64,000 nucleotides of DNA from positions 62,001 to 126,000 of the forward strand of contig NZ_QLNV01000008.1 in NCBI RefSeq assembly GCF_003285545.1, read 5' to 3'. The stretch is from Sinomicrobium soli. GTDB taxonomy: Bacteria > Bacteroidota > Bacteroidia > Flavobacteriales > Flavobacteriaceae. A model generated the notes under the pieces. It was not told where the DNA came from. It saw nothing but the letters and a program-made list of their open reading frames with translations, and did no database searches. The position numbers were made by a program, and so were the translations under genes. Position 1 is the first letter of the stretch. Every line of letters starts with the position of its first letter. Shown here one piece after another: positions 8,217-15,730 of this stretch.

Positions 8217-9047
8217 ATGACTATGAGATCAAAAAACCGGATCAGGAAGATTGCCTTGTTATCATTGGCAGCAGTTGCTTTTTCCTGCAAAACCGACACT
8301 GAGAAAAAAACTGCTCCGGAAGCAGTGAGCGGGGAAGAGCTCACACAGGAAGACCGGCAAAAGGACTCCGGGTGGATCTACCTCTTTGACGGGACGAGTA
8401 CCGAAGGCTGGCGCGGATACGACATGGATTCCCTGCCGCCGGGATGGACGGTAAAAGACAGTACTCTGACTTTTGATACCGAGCTCGGACTGGAACAGAA
8501 TTACAAGGGCGGAAAAGATATCATCTACGGAGCCGAGGAGTTTGACAATTTCGAACTGTACCTGGAATGGAAACTCCCCGAAGGAGGGAACAGCGGTATT
8601 TTCTATCACGTAAAGGAAGGATATGACGGTCCGCCGGTGGTGGCTCCCGAATACCAGCTTATAGACGATGAGAACTACGCCAGTATCCACGACCTTACGG
8701 CATACAATACCAGCCTGGGATATACTGAAAAACCCGAAGAGCTGAAGCCCTTGCAGCAAACCGGGGCCGATTATGCCATGCACCCGCCCAGCCCGGATAA
8801 AATACTGCATCCGGTAGGAGAGTGGAACAGTTCCAGAATTGTCTTTACCCCGGAAAAAGTAGAACACTGGCTCAATGGAAAACTGCTGCTGTCTTTCGTG
8901 CCGTGGGACGAGGCCTGGCATGAAAAGAAAAACTCCGACAAATGGAAGAACAGCCCTGATTACGGGAAGTACAAGACCGGGTATATCGCCCTGCAGGACC
9001 ACGCCAGCCCGATCTGGTTCCGGAACATAAAGATCAAAAAATTATAA
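8217..9047 (+). CDS. DUF1080 lipoprotein (3-keto-disaccharide hydrolase family)
   Basis: This 276-residue protein has a lipoprotein signal (KIALLSLAAVAFSC, lipidated Cys near residue 23-25 depending on start) and a single DUF1080 domain with a concanavalin-like beta-sandwich. The domain shows the family's landmarks: WIYLFDGTSTEGWRGY, ELYLEWKLPEGGNSGIFYHV, PEYQLIDDE and the C-terminal GYIALQDHASPIWFRNIKIKKL. DUF1080 proteins cleave 3-keto-glycosides in the periplasm. The next gene, 14 bp downstream, is an exported Gfo/Idh/MocA dehydrogenase, the usual partner that would make or use the 3-keto sugar. ATG 8217 and ATG 8223 are both possible starts. Confidence 0.87.
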   Translation: MTMRSKNRIRKIALLSLAAVAFSCKTDTEKKTAPEAVSGEELTQEDRQKDSGWIYLFDGTSTEGWRGYDMDSLPPGWTVKDSTLTFDTELGLEQNYKGGKDIIYGAEEFDNFELYLEWKLPEGGNSGIFYHVKEGYDGPPVVAPEYQLIDDENYASIHDLTAYNTSLGYTEKPEELKPLQQTGADYAMHPPSPDKILHPVGEWNSSRIVFTPEKVEHWLNGKLLLSFVPWDEAWHEKKNSDKWKNSPDYGKYKTGYIALQDHASPIWFRNIKIKKL

Positions 9048-9061
9048 TTCTCCAGAATAAA

Positions 9062-10486
9062 ATGAACAAACGCGAATTTTTAAAAACAAGTGGTGCCGGT
9101 GCCCTGGGAGTGATGCTGGCCCCTTCCCTGTTAAAGGCTTCTGCTGCCGGAAACCGCTTGCGAACCGCTCATATCGGAGTGGGAAATATGGGTATGGAAG
9201 ACCTGAAGGCCGTTTCTTCCCATCCCGAGGTCGACGTAGTAGCCCTGTGTGATGTCGATGCCGTTTACTTGTCTGAGGCCCGTAAACTCCATCCCGATGC
9301 CCGGGTATTTTTTGATTACCGTGCCATGCTGGAAGCAATGGGAGACCAGATCGATGCTGTAATCGTGTCTACTCCCGACCACACCCATGCCCCGGCTTCC
9401 ATGCTGGCCATGGAGATGGACAAGCCGGTATACTGCCAGAAGCCGCTTACGCATTATGTTTCCGAATCCCGGGCGATGAAAGAACTGGCTGCCCGGAAGG
9501 GGCTGGTTACCCAGATGGGGATACAGGTACATTCCTTCTATGATTACAAACTGGCTACACTTTTAATCCGCTCGGGGATTATAGGAAAGGTACATACGGT
9601 ACACGCTTGGTCTCCGAAAAACTGGGGGTACGACGGCCCCCTGCCGGAAGGGGAAGATCCCGTACCCGGAAAGCTGGACTGGAACCTCTGGCTGGGAACT
9701 TCGCCCATGAGGCCCTATAAGGAAGGAGTATACCATCCCGGGAACTGGAGAAAACTGGTGGACTACGGTTGTGGTACCCTGGGTGATATGGGGGTGCATA
9801 TTTTTGATACCCCGTACAACGCCTTGGAACTCGATGTTCCGCAGACCATTACCACGGAATGCAGGGAGCCCAACGGCTTCGGGTTCCCGGAGCACAATAC
9901 GGTAACTTATGAATTTCCGGGAACCGATTATACTGCAAAATCCCTGAAGTGGATATGGTATGACGGACAAGGTGCCCCGGCCATGCACGAAGATCTCATG
10001 CTGCCCGGTATGGATACCGGAAAAGGCAAGAAGAAAAAGGAAGCCGGTGTTAAGGACAAGATATCCCTCGATGCAGGAGTGGCTGCCGAAAACGAACTCC
10101 CGGAACAGGGAGCCATGTTTGTCGGAGAAAAAGGCCGCCTGTTATTACCCCATTTCATGCAACTCCCCAGGAAGATCGTAAGGGGGAAATATGTGGATAT
10201 TTCGAAGGAAATCGCCAAAATGTCGGAGAAGCACGGCCTGGGAGAGCCCGTCCGTAATTACGAGTCTGAAGGTCCCAAACACTATCATCAGTTTGTAGAT
10301 GCCTGCCTGGGCAAGGGGGAATGTACGGCGCCTTTTGATTATGCCGCACGGCTTACGGAAACCATTTTGCTGGGTACCATAGCCGGACGATTTCCAGGAG
10401 AAACCCTCCACTGGGATGCCGAAACCGCCAGGTTCAGGGAAGAAAAAGCCAATAAATACCTGGCCGGGGAATACAGGAAGTTTTAG
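9062..10486 (+). CDS. Exported Gfo/Idh/MocA family oxidoreductase
   Basis: This 474-residue NAD(P)-dependent dehydrogenase starts with a Tat-like export signal (KREFLKTSGAGALGVMLAPSLLKASAAG, with a KR in place of the full twin Arg). A Rossmann domain follows with TAHIGVGNMGMEDL (about 35-48), and the family's EKP-like position is CQKPLTH (about 127). The C-terminal alpha/beta domain has the DYGCGTLGDMGVHIFDTP segment seen in secreted Bacteroidota members. Such enzymes oxidise or reduce a sugar hydroxyl using a tightly held cofactor. Paired with the DUF1080 lipoprotein 14 bp upstream, it probably works on keto-sugars in the periplasm. The natural sugar is not known. Confidence 0.87.
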   Translation: MNKREFLKTSGAGALGVMLAPSLLKASAAGNRLRTAHIGVGNMGMEDLKAVSSHPEVDVVALCDVDAVYLSEARKLHPDARVFFDYRAMLEAMGDQIDAVIVSTPDHTHAPASMLAMEMDKPVYCQKPLTHYVSESRAMKELAARKGLVTQMGIQVHSFYDYKLATLLIRSGIIGKVHTVHAWSPKNWGYDGPLPEGEDPVPGKLDWNLWLGTSPMRPYKEGVYHPGNWRKLVDYGCGTLGDMGVHIFDTPYNALELDVPQTITTECREPNGFGFPEHNTVTYEFPGTDYTAKSLKWIWYDGQGAPAMHEDLMLPGMDTGKGKKKKEAGVKDKISLDAGVAAENELPEQGAMFVGEKGRLLLPHFMQLPRKIVRGKYVDISKEIAKMSEKHGLGEPVRNYESEGPKHYHQFVDACLGKGECTAPFDYAARLTETILLGTIAGRFPGETLHWDAETARFREEKANKYLAGEYRKF

Positions 10487-10824
10487 GGAAAACGGGATGG
10501 TTTTATTAGTCTGTTAGTTTGTAGTTCTTAGTTGTTAGTCATTCCGACAGCCTGTCCCGAGCATCGGGAAAGGAGAACCCCGAAGGGCTCAACGCAGTTA
10601 AATCTCGGGTGCTTCCTTGATGCTATTGGAGCTCCTTGGTGCCCGGGTAGAGATCCTTCCCTCCGGTCTGGATGACAACTTCGGACTTCCGACTTCCTGC
10701 CATGACTGCCTTCCGGGGAGCCGGTCTGACAAATATCATTTCAGGTTTATAGCCCCGGGTATATTTTTGGTTCTGAATAACAGGAGTGTTCCCGGTGATA
10801 TGGTAACCCCTTAATCCTTTAGAC
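10487..10824. other. Repeat-bearing intergenic region
   Basis: There is no gene here. Copy B of the long dispersed repeat fills the left half. To its right, TATTTTTG at 10762-10769 could be the -7 element for the UspA gene at 10825, giving a leader of about 50 nt. I do not see a clear -33 TTTG. Confidence 0.55.
10512..10703 (-). repeat. Long dispersed repeat, copy B (inverted)
   Basis: This is the reverse complement of the segment at 3996-4208. It lacks the roughly 22-bp hairpin block of copy A and has a few extra bases at the CGATGCTCGGGACAGG position. It begins with GTTAGTTTGTAGTTCTTAG-type sequence that matches the tail of copy A. The two copies lie about 6.3 kb apart in opposite orientation. 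Confidence 0.85.
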
Positions 10825-11643
10825 ATGAAAACAATAGTAGTAGCCACAGACTTTTCCAAAGAAGCGGAAAACGCGCTTCAATACGCTGTTAAAATGGCGG
10901 AAGAACATCAGTTCAGACTGGTACTCTTTACCCTGTACAATATCTCGGTACATGCATTGAATGCCAGGTTGTCTGACGATTCCATAGAGATGCTCATCGC
11001 CCGTAAGACGGAGGAATTACAGAAATTAAGCGATAGGATAAAGCAATCTTCCGGTATAGAGGCGGCAATACATTTTGCTTCCGGCGATTTTTATGAAGAG
11101 GTAGAACGCTGTATCCGGCAATATGATGCCGGAATGCTGGTGATGGGAATGGCAGAGAAATCGGCAGAACAGGACCTGCTGGGCAATACCACAACAGTGG
11201 TCATCCACCAGCTTCGGACCCCCATACTCGCTGTTCCCCTGGGGGCAAGGTACAAAGGCATATATCATCTCCTGTTTGCCTGTGATATCGTAAAAGGCGT
11301 ACAGAAGGAAATATTTGAAAAGGTCCAGGAACTGGCTTCGCATATAGGGGCCATTGTCGAAGTATTCCACGTTTCGGAAAAGGTGGAGGAACTGAGAGAT
11401 ACTAAAAGTCCGGAGATAGAGCTCATGGAGAAGGAGCTAAAGGAGGTAACCTATTATTACAAGAATGTGGAATCCAAAAAGATACTGGAAGCCATTAAAG
11501 AGGAAATAGCTGCCACCAAAACAGATATGCTTATTATGGTTCCCTATAAATACGGGTTCTGGCAATCGCTGATCCACAGGAGCAAAACGAGAATGATGGC
11601 CTCGGGAAGCAGTATTCCGCTGCTTTCGATTCCGGTGGACTGA
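10825..11643 (+). CDS. Tandem universal stress protein (UspA)
   Basis: This 272-residue protein is made of two Usp domains. The first (1-146) has the strand MKTIVVATDFSKEAENAL and ends LRTPILAVPLG. The second (about 148-272) is shorter and more diverged, ending in MASGSSIPLLSIPVD. Usp proteins are cytoplasmic and build up in stress or growth arrest, and many bind ATP. The ATP-binding G-2x-G-9x-G(S/T) motif is only partly kept here: MGMAEKSAEQDLLGNTT in domain 1 has some of it, and domain 2 does not. It is a single gene bounded by repeats on both sides. Confidence 0.85.
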   Translation: MKTIVVATDFSKEAENALQYAVKMAEEHQFRLVLFTLYNISVHALNARLSDDSIEMLIARKTEELQKLSDRIKQSSGIEAAIHFASGDFYEEVERCIRQYDAGMLVMGMAEKSAEQDLLGNTTTVVIHQLRTPILAVPLGARYKGIYHLLFACDIVKGVQKEIFEKVQELASHIGAIVEVFHVSEKVEELRDTKSPEIELMEKELKEVTYYYKNVESKKILEAIKEEIAATKTDMLIMVPYKYGFWQSLIHRSKTRMMASGSSIPLLSIPVD

Positions 11644-11671
11644 ACGATGGAACTCTTTGACAGGTGTTTAG

Positions 11672-11764
11672 TGGTTGGTTATTAGGTTAATGGGGTAATA
11701 AGTTAATGAGTTAATGAGTTGTCGCCTGAATAACTTAATAACTGAATAACCTAATAACCAAACG
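11672..11764. repeat. AATAACC repeat, copy 2, foldback form
   Basis: GGTTATTAGGTTA at the left and TAACCTAATAACC at the right form inverted arms. Between them are AGTTAATG direct repeats and the core GTCGCCTGAATAAC. The whole segment could fold into a long imperfect hairpin downstream of the UspA gene. Confidence 0.7.
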
Positions 11765-11920
11765 ACAGGTCCTTCGAATGAGGCCACTAAATACGGACGG
11801 GCTGGAGCGCCCGGAGTTTTTGTGCCGTGAATTTTAAATGTATGTTAAATCAGCTGAAAATTAGGATGTTGTCTGTGTTTTTAGTACTTTAAGGAACTCA
11901 AATCTTAAAACACAGAAACT

Positions 11921-12169
11921 ATGGTAAAAGATCACGGTCCGCAGATCAAGGATGACGAGAAGTATGAAAAACTTCGAAAGGAAGGGATGAGCAAATCCAA
12001 GGCCGCCCGGATTGCCAATACCAAAGACGCCTCTGAAAAAGGGGGAAAGGCGAGTAAATATGAGGAACGTACCCGGAAAGAGCTTTATGAGCAGGCAAAG
12101 AAAGTGGGTATTGAAGGGCGTAGCAGGATGAATAAAAAGGAACTGATCAGGGCACTCCGGAGTTCGTGA
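11921..12169 (+). CDS. Small basic protein with Rho_N-like C terminus
   Basis: This 82-residue, Lys/Arg-rich soluble protein has two parts. The N-terminal half (1-45) carries the pattern DEKYEKLRKEGMSKSKAARIAN found in small Bacteroidota and Actinobacteria proteins annotated as DUF7218 or Rho termination factor-like. The C-terminal half (47-80), RKELYEQAKKVGIEGRSRMNKKELIRAL, fits a SAP/Rho_N helix-extended-helix nucleic acid-binding motif. It probably binds DNA or RNA, but the cellular role is unknown. It is the first of three very small genes on the same strand with separate spacing, so co-transcription is uncertain. Confidence 0.65.
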   Translation: MVKDHGPQIKDDEKYEKLRKEGMSKSKAARIANTKDASEKGGKASKYEERTRKELYEQAKKVGIEGRSRMNKKELIRALRSS

Positions 12170-12279
12170 CAAACGGAATACTGTCAGAAAGGCACTTGTC
12201 TTTCTTCTGGAACGTATTTTGCAAAAAGAGGGATAAGTATATCGTATGTTCTTATGGTTTAACTTAAAAAACTTGGATT

Positions 12280-12492
12280 ATGGAGAAAAAGCCTGTTCAG
12301 GTACAACTGGTGGGTAAGGAGGGAGACCGGTACAAGATCCGTTTTCCCCATTTAAAGATTCCTGTTACGGTAAACGAGAACCTGTATCACCAAATGCTGA
12401 ATAGTGATGAATACCGGTTTACAAGTCTTAACTCTTCCGCCAAAAACGCTTACGCCCCACAGCTGAGAAAGAATAACAAGGTTGCTTTATAG
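12280..12492 (+). CDS. Small protein of unknown function
   Basis: This 70-residue soluble protein has no motif I recognise. The N-terminal half has alternating hydrophobic residues (VQVQLVGKEGDRYKIRFPHLKIPVTVNENLY), which suggests a small beta-rich domain. The C terminus is basic and rich in Asn. There is no signal peptide or membrane segment. A strong hairpin begins inside the last codons and serves as its terminator, which supports this being a real transcribed gene. Confidence 0.5.
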   Translation: MEKKPVQVQLVGKEGDRYKIRFPHLKIPVTVNENLYHQMLNSDEYRFTSLNSSAKNAYAPQLRKNNKVAL

Positions 12493-12509
12493 GCAACCTT
12501 TCTTTTTAT
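12478..12509 (+). terminator. Rho-independent terminator overlapping a stop codon
   Basis: AAGGTTGC (12478-12485) pairs with GCAACCTT (12493-12500) around a 7-nt loop and is followed by TCTTTTTAT. The TAG stop at 12490-12492 lies in the loop, so the terminator overlaps the end of the small gene. Confidence 0.75.
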
Positions 12510-12595
12510 GCAGCTTTCCCGGTAGTCGAATACGGAGACCTAATTTACGGATTAAAAAGAGAATATTTGTGAAATAATATTGCTTTCAAATTTTG

Positions 12596-12603
12596 TATCT
12601 TTG
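12596..12603 (+). promoter_or_regulatory. Bacteroidota -7 promoter element
   Basis: TATCTTTG fits the TAnnTTTG consensus. Transcription would begin near 12609, which favours ATG 12619 over 12580 as the start of the next gene. Confidence 0.5.
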
Positions 12604-12618
12604 ATAAAAATAGCGGAT

Positions 12619-12813
12619 ATGAAAACAGGAGACAGAGTTTTAATCGCCCCCCAGGTTACGGGAAGGGCAGATTGGACGGAAGCCACTGTTATTGAGGTCG
12701 AGAAGAACCCATACGTGGGCATTGTGATTACAGCAAAGGCAGATGATGGAGAGATCTTCTTTGAAAAAGAGGACATGTTCAGGCTTCTGGACAGTGAGGT
12801 ATGTACGCAATAG
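12619..12813 (+). CDS. Small beta-rich protein of unknown function
   Basis: This 64-residue soluble protein starts MKTGDRVLIAPQVTGRADW and continues with short alternating hydrophobic strands (ATVIEVEKNPYVGIVITAK, GEIFFEKEDMFRLL). The pattern, a GDRV turn followed by a TVIEVE strand, is like a KOW/SH3-type small barrel that could bind nucleic acid or protein. I do not know a named family. ATG 12619 was chosen because a -7 element lies at 12596-12603 and the extra upstream codons to 12580 overlap it. Confidence 0.5.
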   Translation: MKTGDRVLIAPQVTGRADWTEATVIEVEKNPYVGIVITAKADDGEIFFEKEDMFRLLDSEVCTQ

Positions 12814-13090
12814 GAAAATAATCACTGAATATACCTTATACGATATTACCTGCCAAAATCATTGACCGGATTCTGATGACCAGCCTTTATACACTACCTG
12901 TAGATTTTGTATACAAACAAGGATACCCGTAACGCTGTGGAGTGGCCCGAAACGTTGCCGAGCGGTACGATTATGTCAATATTCTGTTAAACCCCCCCGT
13001 TTTTCACGGTATTTGCAAAAGAGAGCAATATCAGAAAATGCGGAGCTGTGTTACGGACACCGGCCCCGCCTGTAAGATTGCTTTTTTGCT

Positions 13091-13849
13091 ATGATTAAAA
13101 TAACATTATTGGTAGTACTGGGGTTTTTGATTTTTGTACTCAGTACGGTAAGCGGTGGCGGAGCGAGCCTGCTCCTGATGCCACTGATCATTTTTGTAGC
13201 GGGTGCCAAGTCGGTGGCGCCCATAATGACCACGGGAATAGCCATGAGCAGCAGTTCCAGGGTGTTTTTATTCTTTAAGGACATCGACTGGAATCTGTTC
13301 AAGTGGCTGTTGCCTTCCACCATCGTGGGTTCGGTGCTGGGAGCCCGGCTGTTCGCTTCCCTTTCTTCAGACTGGATACAGATCATTATCGGGCTTTTCC
13401 TGGTTTTTACCGTGGTACAGTTCTTCCAGAAAAAGGAAAAAGTCAGGGAAAGGCGTATCAAGACCTGGCATTTTGTTCCCATCGGGTTCACCATTTCATT
13501 TCTCTCCGGACTGATAGGAGGGGTGGGACCGCTGATGAACTCGGCCTATATGAATTACGGGATGACCAAGGAAGAGCTCATAGGCACCCGTTCGGCTAAT
13601 GCCGTAGTACTGCATATTTCAAAGCTGGCCAGTTATGCCTATTTCGGATATCTCACGGGAGATGTCCTCAAATACGGCCTCATTCTGGGAGTGACAGCAA
13701 TTGTCGGGAATTTTTTCGGAAAAAAATTACTGGGAATGATCTCGGAACTGATCTTCCGGAAGATCGTCATTACCACCATGGTCGTGAGCGGGGTACTGAT
13801 GCTGTATAAGCACTGGGATTTCATACTGCAAACCATTCACGCTACCTGA
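13091..13849 (+). CDS. TauE/SafE family membrane transporter
   Basis: This 252-residue polytopic inner-membrane protein has about eight hydrophobic segments arranged as two halves. The first half begins LLVVLGFLIFVLSTVSGGGASLLLMPLIIF and the second has the matching IGFTISFLSGLIGGVGPLMNSAYMNYG. These paired (S/G)GGG-containing re-entrant-like motifs are the hallmark of the TauE/SafE (sulfite/organosulfonate exporter) family. Family members export sulfite, sulfoacetate or related anions, or take up small organic acids. No sulfur gene lies nearby to fix the substrate. It has its own spacing on both sides and seems to be transcribed alone. Confidence 0.85.
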   Translation: MIKITLLVVLGFLIFVLSTVSGGGASLLLMPLIIFVAGAKSVAPIMTTGIAMSSSSRVFLFFKDIDWNLFKWLLPSTIVGSVLGARLFASLSSDWIQIIIGLFLVFTVVQFFQKKEKVRERRIKTWHFVPIGFTISFLSGLIGGVGPLMNSAYMNYGMTKEELIGTRSANAVVLHISKLASYAYFGYLTGDVLKYGLILGVTAIVGNFFGKKLLGMISELIFRKIVITTMVVSGVLMLYKHWDFILQTIHAT

Positions 13850-13926
13850 CCGGCAGGTCCGGCACCATAACAGGCTATCGAAAATCATACACTATATCCA
13901 TTTGAAAAACAACAGAAAATAAGCCC

Positions 13927-15306
13927 ATGAAATTAAGTATTGCAGATAACGTACATTTGGTAGAACCCGGAGATTTCGAGGCTTCGGAACACTGGTATCC
14001 CCGGGTATTGAATTCCAATATACACCCGTTGGTAAGCCATTTTCTCCACCTTACCCAGGATCAGTTCATTGCGAGGTACAACCGCCTGAACCCCACAACA
14101 GACCCGGAGATGCTTAAAGAAATCCTTTCGTACCGCCCGGAATATTTCAAGTGGTCGGGTACCGATATGATGCATGTGACCAACCGGGCCGGGAACCGGA
14201 AACTTACCATCATAGAGACCAATTCCTGCCCGTCCGGACAGAAATCCATGCCGCTGCTGGACCTGAACGTGGAACAGGGAGGGTATAGAAAGCTTATAGA
14301 ACAGACGTTTAAGCCCCAGATAGATCTCCATGATGAAACGGGAGCCCTGGCAGTCATATACGACAAGAACCCTATGGAGAATGTGGGCTATGCTTCTACG
14401 CTGGCCGATGTTTTCGGAGAAGATGTGTACCTGGCCAGGTTCCTGAAAGACGATCCCAACCCCCCGGCGAAGTTTGTAGATAACAAGCTGTATGTAAAGT
14501 CGGAAGATGAATCATGGATACCTGTCCGGGCCGCGTTCCGCTATGTGACGCAGGAACCCTGGAACAGGCTTCCCCTGAAGTCGAAAACATTACTGCTCAA
14601 CCCTATAGAAGCCTGTCTGGCCGGGGGGCGGAACAAGACGGAAGCCTATATGGCATACCGGAAATTTAATGAGCAGTTCAGGAAATACGGGCTGGAGATA
14701 CATACCCCGGAAACCTTTCTGGAAGTAGAACACGGGGATCTGCCGGAATATTTCGAAAAACTCGGGAGAAGTATGGTGGTCAAGGTCCCCGACAGCAATG
14801 CCGGGCAGGGGGTGTATACGGTAACATCAGAAAAGGAAATGAAACAGGTATACGAGACCCTGAAGCAATACCAGCCCGAAAAATACCTGATCCAGCAGCT
14901 GATATACAGCAACCACATCAACGGGTCCGACCGGGAGAAAGCCTGGTACCACGTAGGGACCATCCCGGACAAGAAGAACAGGAGCTATGCTTTTGACCTC
15001 CGGCTGATGATGCACTATACGGAAAACGGGCTCCGGCCTCTTGCCATTTATTCCAGGAGAGCGCGTTTACCGCTCAACAAGCCCTTGCCGGAAGGAGCCA
15101 GTTCCTGGGACCTGTACGGAACAAACCTCTCCGTAAAGCAGACCGAGGGCTGGTCGTACGACGATGAACGCCTGATGTTATACGATATCCGTAATTTTGG
15201 TAACTTGGGGCTCGGAATAGACGAACTGATACAGGGCTTTATTCAAAGCGCCATGGCTACTTATGCCATAGACCGGCACGCGATTGAAAAATTTGATAAA
15301 CTATAG
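13927..15306 (+). CDS. ATP-grasp domain protein, unknown substrate
   Basis: This 459-residue soluble protein has the pattern of an ATP-grasp enzyme. It shows an acidic/Asn-rich segment IIETNSCPSGQKSMPLL (about 99-115), a lid strand GRSMVVKVPDSNAGQGVYTV (about 279-298) with the ATP-binding Lys and a small-residue loop, a QQLIY strand, and DLRLMMHYT (about 357-365). The order, with an ETNxxPSG motif early, differs from GshB/RimK and is seen in peptide-ligase-like ATP-grasp proteins of unknown substrate. It would join a carboxylate to an amine or thiol. A response regulator starts 4 bp after its stop and a hybrid kinase follows, so it probably forms a signalling operon with them. Confidence 0.7.
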   Translation: MKLSIADNVHLVEPGDFEASEHWYPRVLNSNIHPLVSHFLHLTQDQFIARYNRLNPTTDPEMLKEILSYRPEYFKWSGTDMMHVTNRAGNRKLTIIETNSCPSGQKSMPLLDLNVEQGGYRKLIEQTFKPQIDLHDETGALAVIYDKNPMENVGYASTLADVFGEDVYLARFLKDDPNPPAKFVDNKLYVKSEDESWIPVRAAFRYVTQEPWNRLPLKSKTLLLNPIEACLAGGRNKTEAYMAYRKFNEQFRKYGLEIHTPETFLEVEHGDLPEYFEKLGRSMVVKVPDSNAGQGVYTVTSEKEMKQVYETLKQYQPEKYLIQQLIYSNHINGSDREKAWYHVGTIPDKKNRSYAFDLRLMMHYTENGLRPLAIYSRRARLPLNKPLPEGASSWDLYGTNLSVKQTEGWSYDDERLMLYDIRNFGNLGLGIDELIQGFIQSAMATYAIDRHAIEKFDKL

Positions 15307-15310
15307 GATT

Positions 15311-15670
15311 ATGAGCTTAAAGATATTAGTAGTAGAGGATGATGTGGTATTTTGTCGTTTACTGACAAAATTCCTGAACAACAACCGGATAGAGACCAGG
15401 GATGCACAATCTGCCGCCAGGGCCAGGGAATTGCTTGCCCTGGAAAAATTTGATGTGGTCATCACCGATTACAAACTGCCCGATGAAGACGGGCTGAGTG
15501 TCCTGGAAGCCACCAAAAACAGTCCCAACAGCAATTCCACCAAACTCCTGATGAGCCGTTTCAGGGACGAAGAGGTCGTGGCCAGGGCACGTGAGCTCGG
15601 GGTTGTCGATTTTATTCAGAAACCCATTAAACCGGCGGAATTCCTGGAGCTCCTGGAAAAACTGGGGTGA
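15311..15670 (+). CDS. Single-domain response regulator
   Basis: This 119-residue stand-alone receiver domain has acidic pocket residues Glu9, Asp10 and Asp11, phospho-acceptor Asp53 (VVITDYKLP), switch residue Ser82 (LLMSRF) and Lys104 (FIQKPI). It has no output domain, so it is likely a CheY-like carrier in a phosphorelay. ATG 15311 is preferred over a TTG at 15284, which lies within the preceding coding sequence. It lies 4 bp after the ATP-grasp gene and about 60 bp before a hybrid histidine kinase with an Hpt domain, its likely partner. Confidence 0.9.
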   Translation: MSLKILVVEDDVVFCRLLTKFLNNNRIETRDAQSAARARELLALEKFDVVITDYKLPDEDGLSVLEATKNSPNSNSTKLLMSRFRDEEVVARARELGVVDFIQKPIKPAEFLELLEKLG

Positions 15671-15730
15671 GACAATAGTACGGACAGCTGTCCGGAACCG
15701 GTATGTTGTTAACTTGCAAAATACATCGCT

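Noticed and set aside
3996-10703. A composite transposon or genomic island bounded by inverted repeats
   Set aside because: No transposase or integrase, no target duplication, and codon use inside matches the surroundings. An inversion is possible but mobility is not supported.
10617-10859. Open frames across repeat copy B and the UspA start
   Set aside because: They are repeat-derived and overlap a well-supported UspA gene.
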